Source: Hofstenia miamia (lineage: Eukaryota > Xenacoelomorpha > Acoela). From it: a stretch of 64,000 nucleotides of DNA. Made by a program: the position numbers and the translations under genes. The DNA is taken from positions 115,686 to 179,685 of the forward strand of contig SCFE01000088.1 in assembly GCA_004352715.1 (NCBI GenBank), written 5' to 3'. Under the pieces are notes generated by a model. It worked only from the letters and a program-made list of their open reading frames with translations. It had not been told where the DNA came from and did no database searches. This document shows positions 25,301 to 35,883 of the stretch, piece by piece; the stretch's first letter is position 1; each line of letters begins with the position of its first letter.

Positions 25301-26034
25301 TCGCACCCTCTGACCATNCTTCTTTATGTCCATGCCTACATTCTTCAGCCCTTCCCATGCGCCTGCATACACTAAGCTATTTACTTCTGTGACACTCCTA
25401 GAATCTATCCTCTCCAACATTTTATTGACCTTTGCTGTCTCTACTGCTAGCTTGCTTTTCTTGGAACAGGCAACCTAGTTCTCTCACCTATTTCTTCCTT
25501 CATCTTTTCCTTTATTGCTGCTGCAGTTTCTGCTTCTACAGGTTCTACTGCCTCCGCCACTTCTGTAACAACGTCTATCACTTCATCTTCCCTTTGCTTA
25601 GCCTGTTCAACACTTTTTTCCCCCTACTCTCATCCAAATGTAACTTTTGCACTTATCCTGCAAGCCTCTGCTCTGTAACTTCTAAGCCCGTTCCTGGCTT
25701 CCTCCTTTCTTCCAACATTCTCTTCATGTAACCCCTCTCATCTGGCCTGCTTCTTCTGTAACACTCCAGTGCTGTTCTATTCTGCTCATCTGTCAGCTTA
25801 TGCCGTCGTCCATTGCTCTGTGTGGATCCTATACTACCACTTCTCGAGTCCACACTCCCGATTGTTGAGTCCGCCTGACCGGAGATTCTTCGCACCCTCT
25901 GACCATTTAAGGCCTGCCGGGGACTTAGAGCCTTTTCTTTTGTTACTTTCATATTAGGAAAGGGTCGCTGCAGGGCTCTAACCCGGGTCTTCGTGATCCC
26001 AGTTTCGCGTTCTACCCCTTGGCCACTGGGGCCC

Positions 26035-26082
<48 letters not shown>

Positions 26083-29000
26083 GTTGTTGTTGCGTTTTTA
26101 AACAACGACAAATCAAACTTTTATATAATTTATAGTATAGTAGTATCAATGCTACTTCAAACCTATTGCTATTTTTAATACTAATTTTCGGAATTTTGGT
26201 ATTCAGGAAACCCTACACCAGGAAAAATTTCATTTTCTCTGATAATAATTTACAAATCTTTGGACACATAATTGTAAGTTAGATTCGAAGTAGTCATTAA
26301 ACGAACAATTAAAGTATTCAGCGAAAATTTTTTATTTAGTTAAATGTAGACAATTATATTAGCGAGATTAAATTTTGATAGTGTTACCTCGACAATGCTC
26401 GGATAAGTTACTTCAGAATCGATAAAATTTGTTGTATTGTTTTTTTGAACAACGAACTAAAAAATATTATTATTAGGTATTAGATGAATGTCAAAAAGAG
26501 CAGTAAACGCAAAACGTATCCCCGAGGAAGACCCTTAGTATTAGACAGGAAATTCCAAACTGTTAAACCTGATGTGGTTTTCGAGAAAGACACTTAATTT
26601 TCAAATTTTACTGAATTGTGTTGAAAAAATATTAATTTGAATATTTGGCAGAACTTCAAGGAAAACAATGTTAACTTCCAGACTATATTTTGGACAGATT
26701 TTGCTACTTAAAATTTATTTTCGAAGTTCGATTAATTATAATAAATTGTTTTGACTTAAATAAATGAAAGAATGTTATCCTTAATAATTTCTAGAAATTT
26801 TCATCGATTTGCTACCCACTTACACTAATTTCTATTTTCAATAGGTTTTCGTTTATCTTATAATTCTTCATTATACTCAGCCATGCAGTCACGATTTAAA
26901 AAAAGCGCATGAGCTGGCCGATAAATAACAACTACCGACTGATGTTACAATATGATCTACTTAGTTTATCATTATTTTGTATCAATATAAAAGACATGTC
27001 ATTTAAGATCAACAATACTGTAACAAAAGTAACATTATACAATTGAAGTTCAAAAATGAGGATTATTTTAAATAATGTTCATTGTTTTTCTTCTCTCATT
27101 TCAGATGGATTTAACAGTTGTACAAAAAGCGCAATTAGTCAAGCTTTATTATAAGAATGGTGAGGGTTCAACGGCAGCAATACGACACTATCAGACTCTT
27201 AATTACTTACGCAAACCACCGTGCACACTTAATTCATAAGTGATACAGTTAAACGAACAAATTGCATCAACACGTCAAATCGTTGCAGCTACCAATATTC
27301 CACATGAGTGTTCATCGTATTATGCGAAATAAATTAAGTCTTCGTCCCTACAAAATCACACTGCACCAACAACTTAACGAACCAGACAAGAAGAGAGTGG
27401 AATTTGCTAATTATATGTTGGCAAATTGGGATGAAAAAGTTCTCAACATCTGTTGGAGCGACGAGGTAACGTTTTCTTTAGATGGACGCCTTAACCGGCA
27501 TAACTGCGTTATATATAGTGAGATGAATCCCAGAATGTGTGAATGAAGATTTTTGCATAGCCTCAAGGTGATGGTTTAGGCTGGATTGAGCCCACTATTT
27601 GCTTTACCTCCAATTGTTTTTGACGAAACTGTGAACGCTCAAAGTTACCTGCGGTTACTGGAGCAGCATGTGGTACCTTTCTTACGCAGGAAGAGGAAAT
27701 TATCGAGAGTTATTTTCCAAGACAGCGCGCCACCGCATTACAGTCGCCTGGTGATAGATTTTCTGAAAAGAACCTTTCCGGATCGGGTTATTGGCTGGAG
27801 GTTTGAGGTTAACTGGACGCTAGGTCTCCAGATTTGTCGCAATTAGATTATTGGTTTTGGTCTTTGTTGAAAGACAGAATATATAGCGCTGGTCAACCTA
27901 ATGATATCGCACATCTAAAACGGCGCATACAAGAAGAACAAGCCCATATCACTCCTTGCGAATATGGAGCAGCCATTTATCATCTCAAAAGACGACTGAA
28001 ATTATTGATTGAGAACAATGGAGATCCGATTGAACATTATTTATAATAATCCTCAAGTTTGAACTTTAATTGTATAATGTTACTTTTGTTAAAGTATTGT
28101 TGATCTTAAATGACATGTCTTTTATATTGATACAACATAATGATAAACAAGGTAGATCGTATTGTAACATCAGTCGGTAGTTGTTGTTATTTATCGGCCA
28201 GTTCATGCGATTTTCGTGTTTACTAGTGATTAGTTGCTTTCATGTCTGTACATATTGTAAATACGCATTGTATATAAGACACACCAAAGCATCTGTAAAT
28301 AGAGAAAAAAGTTCAGTTAAATTAAGTTCTCTTGTTACTAAGGTGGAATCACTGTTGCTCTAGTCAATGTTCACCTCAGCGACCTTCTGCTTTGACATTA
28401 AGTCCTCTGGCATAGTTCTCTCTAGATTCAACCCAGTGATTCTACAATATGGAATTGAGTCCGACGTTACCGTTTTTTTAATTTAGAAAGCAAATATTTA
28501 CATAAGCGCCTCTTACATATTTGGTAATATTTCCTAGGTATTTAATTCTTGATTTACTGTTCATTTAGTCCGGTAACTCCTAGTCGACATTTTCAACATT
28601 CTATAACAGTAGTTCCCAACCGTTTTTACATGACGGCACACTATCAAGTTTCATAAATGTTAGCGTCTCTTCAGTTACAAATCAAATTTTTTAATCTAAT
28701 TCTTTAATGGTGAATTGATGCTCCAAATCACTACTCTATACATCTATCTTTTACGTAAGATAAACTAAGATAACTTTTATTTAATGTATAGATAAAAATC
28801 TATATCAAAAATCTGACTGGTGAAATTCGTAGCATTTTAGAGTTTTACTATGTTAATTAAATTTAATGTGTCTATGAGCAAAGCGCTTAGATGCATCACC
28901 AATGTTTTATCAACCATTTATATACTGTTAACAAGATTAACAATAGATTGCACAACGTCTAACTAGAGGTGTATCGAATAACGTAAATGGAATTTTTTAA

Positions 29001-32000
29001 GCGTGGTAAATCAAGGTTTAATATTTTAATATTACATTTCATATATCATACAAGAGAATTATTTGTACACGTTTAACATGGCGAAAAATGTGTGCGGTAT
29101 TACAAGTGCATTCTATGCAAATTCTTTTGTCACAGCATTTCCGTTGCTAGTGCAAACTGTTAATTTTAATTAATTGAACAACTGATATTAGTGTTTATTA
29201 AAACAAATGAAAATTTGATTGTCTGAAGGGTGTTTGATATATTCGCCAACTTCTAATTAGGGTTAAACGGGTTTTTGGCATTTCCTGAGAACTAGGGTTA
29301 GCGGGATTAAAATTTTTGTGATCCTCATTCATTTGGTCTCATTAGATTTGATCCCTGCGGTCCTAATCTCTTGTTAGTTCCAGCCATATTAAAATGCATG
29401 CTTTGCATTGCTATAATAATGTAGAATTACTGAGAAAATTATGTAATGAACATAATGGAACATAATATTCCTTAAAATTTTCGACATAGTTAATCGGATT
29501 CGAAAACTTGTCCGACGTACAGAACCCTCTACTTTTAAATAAATGTAGTAGCAAATGACAAGTTTTTGAGTCCTTTGAATAATCTTAAAATCAATTTGAT
29601 GTTCTATTCTTCCGTGCATTTCAAAACGCAGCTTGCCGATTAGCGGGTATTCTACTTTATACTTCTAACTTTCAAATTATTTTGAACATTTCGCGAAGCT
29701 CACCAAAATATGTTAATATTTATCTACTTAATTTTTGTGATATTCGTAGTCAAATTATCAAAAAAAAGTTCATTCGAATTTCTAATATTATTTTAAGCTC
29801 TTTAATATAGAATTAAATCAGCATAACTTCTACTGTTTCTTTAATTTTTTGGTATAATTCGTAATTCATTTAGGGGCACCAAGATGATGCAGATCTATAT
29901 AATGACGTTCTTGCACCAACACATAAAGTTACTGTAAAAACAGAAGATTTACATGACTATACGAATTATTCCCAAATCAGTGCGAAAAGTTCACAACCTG
30001 GTTGGGTTAAACGGGTTTCTGTTTATGTCGGAAATCTTACATGGGTATTCTGCATTATCTTAGTTTAATTATTGATTATATGCTTAGTGGACTACTGACC
30101 AGAATTTGACAGATGCAATCCATGAAGCGGGTGTTTTGGATTTGCTCGACATTAAATTTCATGAAAATAGAGTAAATGGCCAGAGCAAAGGGTAAAATTC
30201 TATACTTGCAATTAGTATTGTTACTGGTAGTTTTATTACTGAAATTACTAAACTGCTTGTTGTTGCATATTGAATTCAACGTGCTTTTATTTTTTTTTCG
30301 AAACTCCTTTTTAGGTTTTGTGTAGTTCATTTGGGTTCGGACAATTCAGCACAGATTTTAATTGACAAGCTGCCAAAAATGTAGGTGAAATTTCTATTTA
30401 TATGATTAATCCCAATATTTTAGTGAACTTCATTCTCAGAAACCGTTAGTTACGCCTTGCAATAAACAACATCTTTCACAATTCGAAAAACAAGCCCGAC
30501 GTAAGAAAGTTTCCATGCATTCCTTAATTTTAACATTGTCCTTATATTTCCTTTTTAAGTTGTTTCTCCAATTTTATTAATTTGAATTTTATTTTCATAT
30601 ATTAATTCAGTATAAACCACAACAACTACTGTTTCTTTGTATGTTTAATGTTTTCAAACTTAGATATATTGTATTGAATACGTTTAATGAGGTTTCTATT
30701 TTGAAAGAAAGTTTTTTATTTTTTCATGAATCTAAAATTACTACTGCATGTTTTTCCTATAATTTCTATACAAATGTAAATTTTGATGAAAAATTTGTAA
30801 TGGCTGGTTTATTAATAATTACACTTTAGACCCTGGGTTTCAATTATTCCTGCTCAAGCCAGAAAGCAAATAATTGAAGGCTGTAAACAAAAAATTTCCA
30901 AAATATTGAGAGCAAAATTAATACAGACTCAAAGTTAAAATGTTTATTTTGTGTTTAAAAATTTGCCCACTCATGCCTTCATTATACATTTCGGGTATGT
31001 TTAATGCACAAATTTTAGTTATGCTATTGTTCTCAATTCACTCGTTAATCTTGGTAGAAAATTCGGGGTTAGCTCATAGTACACAGTCAAGTCAATTCGT
31101 TGTTTTGTACCACGTCAAAATGGGAAGATGAGGGTTTGGTGTACACATTGAGTAATGCAATTTTATACCGTGCCTAATGACTTTCATTTCAACATATTTA
31201 CTTTTTGACTAAAATAAAATGCTTGTAGTAACATTTCTTACATTTTTATTTTTCGTTGATTTTTGTTGAAATCATGTTACTAAATTGCTTGTATTTTGGG
31301 TATTTTACATATCTATAATATTAGTGTAATTTTCTATTTATAGCTAGCCACACGGAAACTACTCGTTCCAGTTCAACACGTAGCAGTTCACAAACTTCAA
31401 CTTTTGGCTCTAGCAATTCAAATTCAAGTAATATGCCTCAATTTCCAACTCCAAACATTATTCCTCCTGGAATCCCCCCAATGCCTGGAGTATTGCCGCC
31501 AATGCCACCAGGAATGCCTCCAATGATTCCTCCGCCATTTGACCCTAAAAGTATGTCTGCAGGAATGATGCCTCCTATTCCTCCTTTTATGGCTGCAATG
31601 TCCGGTGGACCTATGCCTCACATAAACCCAGCAGCATTCCTTGGAGCACAAATGGGTGGCGACAGTCGACGTTCGAACAGGTATTATTTGTGATTTTTCG
31701 CATTTTATGAAAGATGTTCAGCAAATCAACTTATTTACCCTAAATTTTCAAATTTAGTCCACCTATAAGCGATGCAGAATTTGAAGAAGTAATGAATAGA
31801 AATCGTCAAGTATCATCAACAGCTATCACGCGTGCACGATTGGATGCTAGTCGGGGTAATTTTTTGTGGAAAGTGACTGTTTTTTTGCCAAAATAATGTT
31901 TCTGGTAATATGGTATTCTGCTAACCGTCGTCAAATGATCGATATTTTAATATACACCCATATATATATATANNNNNNNNNNNNNNNNNNNNNNNNNNNN

Positions 32001-32038
32001 NNNNNNNNNNNNNNNNNNNNNNNNNNNNNNNNNNNNNN

Positions 32039-32088
<50 letters not shown>

Positions 32089-34029
32089 TACGCTGTGACG
32101 CCTTTTTTCAATTTATAGATACGCTGGGGATATTTTCTTAAAAATATAGATACGTTGTAGACAGTTTTCTATGCTTGGCAACATTTAACAGCATATAGTT
32201 GTAAAGCATTACTAGAAAATACCTACAACAATATTGTATTGTGCATTAGACTTAGACGCGAGCCTAACTTTATAATTGCAGCCCATCCAGACGCCCGAAT
32301 TTTCAAAAGGCTTGGATCACGGCCCACACGCGTCCTGTAAAGTGTATTTTTGCCTGAATTTTCCCCACACTTTTATCCACAGGGATTTCCCAGCTATTTA
32401 TATCACAGCTTGCTTTGTGCTTCTACAAATATTTCAAACATTCAACAGCAGTTCCAGATTTAAGGCATCTGCGAAAGTCTGGCTTTTTTCGCTGACCAAT
32501 TAGGGCGACATTCGACCATTTCAGTCGATATCTGAACAATATCAAGCATAATAAATAAATTCTAAATTGAATTAAAGAAGAATATTTCAAATACATTATC
32601 ACATATATTTCGTTACTTACTATAATAACAGCAGATTAATTGCAAAATTACAAAATGTCGACTATTTATACAAGTGCTAGCAAGAGCGTACCCAGGATTT
32701 TCTGACGGAAAGGGAAGGGGGACATCTCAGCAGTAATCATGTGAGTCACAAAAGCAATTCTGGACTTAGTTTTTAACTTTTTTTGATTATTTTGCAGATT
32801 TTTTTTATCTAGCTAATAAAAATCAATTTTTAAAATCTTACGGGGGACATTGCGCGTTGTTCCCCCTTACGTACATCACTGTTTGCTAGTGCTAGTTAAT
32901 AATTAACACTAATTTTTTGTAGCGGAAAATGTTCTTCTAAACAGTTTAATTGATAATTTTGCTTAGTTTTGTAAAATATGCTCGAATAATCATTGTTAAC
33001 TGGGATCATATATGACGCCAATTGTCAGTTGTAAATTTATAATTGTAGCAAGTTTAGAGACTCGCATTTTCAAAAGCCTTCGCCCAAATTTGTCCAACAG
33101 TGTTTTTCTTGCCTGAATTTTTCTGCAACTATTTCGGACTCATTTTGCCTGAAATATACGTACAATTAATTTGCAAAATTTGATAAGGTGATAATATGAT
33201 AATGTCTTTAGTCTATCACTTTGAATTGGTAGAACAATGAATTCTTTGAACATCGTGCGCTAGACATATGCAGCACATGTTATATATATATTCTTATTCT
33301 AAATTTGTAATACCACTTACCAATTCAAAAATAATGTATGGGATTGGGTATGTATGCGTGCGACATGTATATTCATTTGGGCTTACATATCCTTTGTTGT
33401 TTCATTTTAAATTTTAGGAGAGTATGAAGATTCAAAACGCACTTTAAAGTTAGCAATTAAATTAATCAAGCAATCGAAGGTGTCGGATGATCATCGGTGT
33501 AAGGTATGGCACTTCAAAAAAGAAATAAACAAATTTCATTAAATACCTAAATTTGTCACTGCGTAGATCAACACCAAATCCTTTGAATAGCTTAAGACTG
33601 ATATCTTTAAAAATACTTTAAACTTCTGCAGTAATGTCGCTTCCTAATTTCACTGAATTGAGACAATACCTTTATCGTGCACACTGTTATCTTTAATATT
33701 GAAATTTGTTTTTCTTGCATCTGTTAGTTTTGATGATCAACAGTCTTTTAGTCACTCATTGGACAATTGGACGATTGTCTACGTGAGATATCAAATGAAA
33801 GTTATCGCGAGGGTGGACACAGAGAGTACGAATGTTCATCAAATTTAAACAATACTTACTCAATCGTTTTAGTCGTAGAAAACGAAGTCATTCTGGTGAT
33901 CGCAGTGATCGACGATTTGATAGGTACAGGTCACGTTCTCGAGAACGTTATGATCGTGATCGTTCACGGGAGCGCTATCGTGATCGTAGTCGAAGCAGAG
34001 AACACGACAGACGCGATTATAGACGTTGA
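19386..34029 (+). CDS. CPSF6: cleavage and polyadenylation specificity factor subunit 6-like (CFIm68 type), ten coding exons
   Basis: Exons: 19386-19445, 29874-30044, 30088-30191, 30315-30380, 30424-30500, 31344-31680, 31758-31855, 33418-33503, 33752-33825, 33873-34029. All have GT-AG sites and joining phases agree, giving 409 residues (human CPSF6 551, CPSF7 471). Residues 66-145 form the RRM, with RNP2 VYVGNL at 70-75 and RNP1 KGFCVVHL at 111-118, then [13 protein letters not shown] as in CPSF6. A Ser-rich then Pro/Met-rich stretch occupies about 160-255. [14 protein letters not shown] starts near 275 and is diagnostic of CPSF6/7. The C-terminus (358-409) is Arg-Ser/Arg-Asp rich. In the family this subunit of CFIm partners NUDT21, binds UGUA sites and influences poly(A) site choice in the nucleus. 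Intron 1 is 10.4 kb and transposon-laden; introns 2, 4 and 9 are only 43, 43 and 47 bp. Could equally be the CPSF6/7 common orthologue. Confidence 0.92.
20395..22252 (+). mobile_element. LINE with (ATT)n tail, 5'-truncated (family C)
   Basis: In CPSF6 intron 1, same orientation. The first RT blocks are [17 protein letters not shown], then SNYCPISLL at about 20805-20895, [13 protein letters not shown] at about 21075-21110, and VTSGGP[20 protein letters not shown] around 21240-21305, where the family has SGVPQGSILG. The catalytic YADD box is not recognisable. Post-RT segments reach about 22080. It is GC-richer than the flanks and ends AATAAA (22224) then (ATT)n. The LINE at 35.2-38.35 kb shares this ending and style. 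Confidence 0.8.
22238..22252. repeat. (ATT)n tail of the LINE
   Basis: Short ATT microsatellite. It is both the 3' tail of the plus-strand LINE and the flank of the minus-strand R4/Dong-type LINE that follows. Confidence 0.9.
22430..22866. repeat. duplicated about 217-bp block around a single N (22646), likely assembly artefact
   Basis: 22430-22645 and 22647-22866 are near-identical (about 5% differences), and the second copy starts immediately after the N. The fragment belongs to the endonuclease end of the LINE. This looks like overlapping contig ends of two alleles or copies that were not merged. Confidence 0.8.
24730..25906. repeat. duplicated 588-bp block around a single N (25318), likely assembly artefact
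   Basis: 24730-25317 and 25319-25906 are the same sequence with only a few changes at the start; the first copy stops and the second begins at the N. Another lone N, at 24400, has no such duplication. Confidence 0.85.
25962..26035 (-). promoter_or_regulatory. tRNA-like Pol III promoter at LINE 5' end (boxes A and B)
   Basis: The minus-strand 5' end reads GGGCCCCAG then TGGCCAAGGGG, a full match to a tRNA box A, and 31 bases on GGTTAGAGCCC, which differs from a box B (GGTTCRANNCC) at one base. The spacing is that of a tRNA. A clear cloverleaf could not be drawn for the D arm. It may be a tRNA-derived SINE head fused to the LINE, or the LINE's own promoter. The reading frame stays open across it. 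Confidence 0.6.
26036..26094. repeat. (TTA)n then (GTT)n microsatellite
   Basis: About 47 bases of TTA repeats followed by GTT repeats. This is the flank of the R4/Dong-type LINE on its 5' side; Dong-type elements are known to insert in TAA repeats. Confidence 0.95.
26095..26905. other. CPSF6 intron 1 sequence, nothing recognised
   Basis: AT-rich intron sequence without coding or repeat signal. Confidence 0.5.
26906..28209 (+). mobile_element. mariner element with about 150-bp TIRs, inactive
   Basis: Left arm 26906-27054 and right arm 28058-28209 are inverse copies of one another at about 95%, starting CGCATGAGCTGGCCGATAAA versus CGCATGAACTGGCCGATAAA, with a 3-base GTT insertion in the right arm. 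Homology may continue weakly outward for about 20 bases, so the exact ends and TA duplication are uncertain. It sits in CPSF6 intron 1 in the gene's orientation. The well-kept arms suggest a younger insertion than the mariner at 10.6 kb. Confidence 0.88.
27105..28046 (+). pseudogene. mariner transposase, broken copy
   Basis: Begins [20 protein letters not shown] at 27105, the same N-terminal family as at 10760, but stops at 27237 after losing much of the DNA-binding domain. Then come [28 protein letters not shown] with NRHNCV (first Asp), VMV-stop-AGLS where the family has [16 protein letters not shown] (second Asp), and, after a frameshift near 27815, [12 protein letters not shown] (third Asp) and the C-terminal helix to the stop at 28044-28046. 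All three catalytic Asp survive. A splice-acceptor-like ttctctcatttcag directly abuts the ATG. Confidence 0.88.
28210..29873. other. CPSF6 intron 1 distal part; possible hAT end at 28608
   Basis: No gene. At 28608 the sequence CAGTAGTTCCCAACCGTTTT resembles the CAGTGGTTCTCAACC ends of hAT/Charlie transposons, but the opposite end was not found. Two GGGTTA-type words near 29260 and 29295 look fortuitous. Confidence 0.4.
31856..33417. other. CPSF6 intron 7 with microsatellite, gap and repeats
   Basis: A TA/GA microsatellite interrupted by a gap (N 31973-32038) lies at about 31960-32090. Two loosely matching direct copies of a block with ttttcaaaagcctt and ttgcctgaattttt lie at about 32296-32395 and 33066-33160. 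A small MITE lies between them. Confidence 0.6.
32681..32887. mobile_element. 207-bp MITE candidate with 8-bp flanking duplication
   Basis: Flanked by AGTGCTAG at 32673-32680 and 32888-32895. The ends are partly inverted repeats (CAAGAGCGTACCCAGGATTT against AGCAAACAGTGATGTACGTA inverted), and the inner sequence holds oppositely oriented gggggacat and atgtccccc tracts. Eight-base duplications are typical of hAT. Terminal repeats are imperfect, so the boundaries are tentative. Confidence 0.5.
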
Positions 34030-35195
34030 TATGTAAGTAACTGTTTTTCTCTGGGTAGTTTCAGATTTAGTTTTATTACTTTAGGTTCTGAAAAATACTT
34101 TTTTTATTAAAATAATGTGTTTATATTAGTCAATCAATTTACAAATACCGGGTGTCATCTAATTATCTGAAATAAGTTAGAAATTTGTTTTAGATTCAGG
34201 GGTCAGAAAAATGCAATAATTTTTTAAAGAATAAACGTTATATTGTCACCATTTCTGTAGTGATTAAGATATCCATTTTTGAAGATATGGCTTCGTTTAG
34301 GTTGATCTTGCGTAGTAACGGTTGTAAATATTTGTTTAGAAATTCCTCAAAAATCCGTGCGTTAATTGATTGTGCTAAATACTTTATAAGTTATCGAATA
34401 CTTCTTGGTAAATCTGGTCAGAGCAAATTTCCGTTAATTGGTTTGCTCTTGAATAAATGGAGGTAGTCTTTGTTTTACACATTTAATTGCATAACCTTCT
34501 TTGTTGACTTCATTGCTGTTTAGGAAAAATTATGCTTTTAAATGTCCTTTTCACTTTAAAAGATGGTGCTGAATTTAACAGCATTTCATATATTGGTATA
34601 GCGTAAAGAAAAAATAGCTTTCATCAGTCATTATTCTCATTGGCTCATTAAGATGTCTAAATTGTCTCTCTATTAAATTTTCTGTAACTTCTGATATCAT
34701 TGGAGCACTTGCTGTATTTTTTGCGTTGTTGCATCTCTTAGGTTTCGTTTTGATTTGTCATCTATTAATTTAATTGATTCGTCAGATGACCCTGTAGGAA
34801 TTACACTGAGAAATATTATTTTGCTTTAAGCATTTAGATATAGAATATGTTGACATCTTTGGGGGAACTCTTGAAATTCGATTTATAACTCTTGCTTTTG
34901 CTGTTCCTATCATGAAATAATTGATTCGCTAAAATTGCAACATTTCATTTCATCAACACTAAAATCATAGTTATACTTAATGCTAACATAAACTAGTCTT
35001 TCTTTTAAGAGGGGAGTATAATAAATGCAATTGACAGAAGTAAATAGTTAATATCTTAAAAAAATTTATAGTAAAAAAAATTCCAAATAAATTTTGAAAA
35101 GCATGGTTAAAATAAATATTTTAAAAAAATCATTATTAAAGACATTACAAATTTTATAATAGATAATGGAAAAATATTGTTATTACACAGATTAA
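34030..35195. other. downstream of CPSF6: 3' UTR start and unassigned sequence
   Basis: Three bases after the CPSF6 stop there is a strong donor-like GTAAGTAA at 34033, so the 3' UTR may be spliced. An AATAAA lies near 34229. No further gene is recognised up to the LINE at 35.2 kb. Confidence 0.4.
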
Positions 35196-35208
35196 TTAGA
35201 TTTCAGTT

Positions 35209-35883
35209 ATGCCTCCAATTTCACTGTCCGACCTAAAAAATTTGAGTGATGCCCAGTTTACCTCGGCTGTTGGTGGTCTGAAGAAAGACGCCATCATTTC
35301 GTTGTTACTCCAAGCTGTCTCTTCTCTCTCTACCTCAACTCCGTCCTCCAATGATGACCCTGGTGTCATATCATCCTTGTCTGAATCCCTCACAAAGCTT
35401 TCCTCTGATGTTTCCTCACTACAATCTCAAATGTTCTCCTACAGTGCTGCTGCCTCACGTTCTGTCTCATCTCTCCCCAATCATCCTGCTCCAAGTTTCA
35501 CACCCGCGCTTGCTACTACTCCTGCTCTACCGCATCGTCCTCGTCCAGTTTTTGGTTCTAGTGCTTCCTGCTGTCTCCCTGCTGTTCCAGTTAGTTCACT
35601 CCCGCCGCCTCCCCGCTTTGCTGTCTCTGTGTCCACCTCAGATGTTGCTGACCACCTTCGTTCCTCCTCTCTACAATTTGATGATGTCATTTCCATTCCT
35701 CCACGACCTGACTCTCCATTTGTATCCTTCCATGTTGTTTGCGATCAAGTGTCTCATCGTGCACTCATGAATCCTGATGTGTGGTCTGAAGGCGTCTTGA
35801 TTCGTTATTACCGCCTCTCTGACGAAGAGCGCAAATCTTTTGGCCTTCGTCCCCGCCGCCGTAATGCGCCTCGCCGTGACTGA
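35209..35883 (+). CDS. ORF1 of family C LINE
   Basis: Intact 224-residue frame at the LINE's 5' end. It begins MPPISLSDLKNLSDAQFTSA, continues with a Ser/Pro-rich middle (residues about 40-140), and ends in a basic tail, RPRRRNAPRRD. A heptad-like segment (SSLSESLTKLSSDVSSLQSQ) at about 54-75 may form a coiled coil, as in several LINE ORF1 proteins. No zinc knuckle or RRM is seen. It is presumably an RNA-binding chaperone; this is inferred from its position only. Confidence 0.6.
   Translation: MPPISLSDLKNLSDAQFTSAVGGLKKDAIISLLLQAVSSLSTSTPSSNDDPGVISSLSESLTKLSSDVSSLQSQMFSYSAAASRSVSSLPNHPAPSFTPALATTPALPHRPRPVFGSSASCCLPAVPVSSLPPPPRFAVSVSTSDVADHLRSSSLQFDDVISIPPRPDSPFVSFHVVCDQVSHRALMNPDVWSEGVLIRYYRLSDEERKSFGLRPRRRNAPRRD

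Larger units (their letters stand above)
22253..26035 (-). mobile_element. R4/Dong-type LINE between (TTA)n tracts
   Basis: One long decayed ORF. The N-terminal part (about 25840-25660) has [13 protein letters not shown] and GYMKRM, typical of the R4/Dong/Rex6 group. RT from about 24260: [13 protein letters not shown], then [14 protein letters not shown] at 23890-23850 (the YxDD box), [19 protein letters not shown] and [14 protein letters not shown]. The C-terminus at 22980-22300 has [32 protein letters not shown] and [12 protein letters not shown], the restriction-enzyme-like endonuclease. Stops, frameshifts and two assembly duplications break it. It is much GC-richer than its surroundings. 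The 5' end carries a tRNA-like promoter. Confidence 0.88.

Noticed and set aside
22080-25957. Many plus-strand open frames rich in Leu, Ser and Cys
   Set aside because: They are antisense to the minus-strand R4/Dong-type LINE, whose frames carry the RT and endonuclease motifs.
28600-28640. Complete hAT transposon
   Set aside because: Only one hAT-like end could be found.
31424-31651. His/Arg/Trp-rich minus-strand frame
   Set aside because: Antisense of the Pro/Met-rich exon 6 of CPSF6.
33767-34036. Continuous 89-codon frame over the end of CPSF6
   Set aside because: It reads through the 47-bp intron in the wrong frame; splicing restores the Arg-Ser tail.
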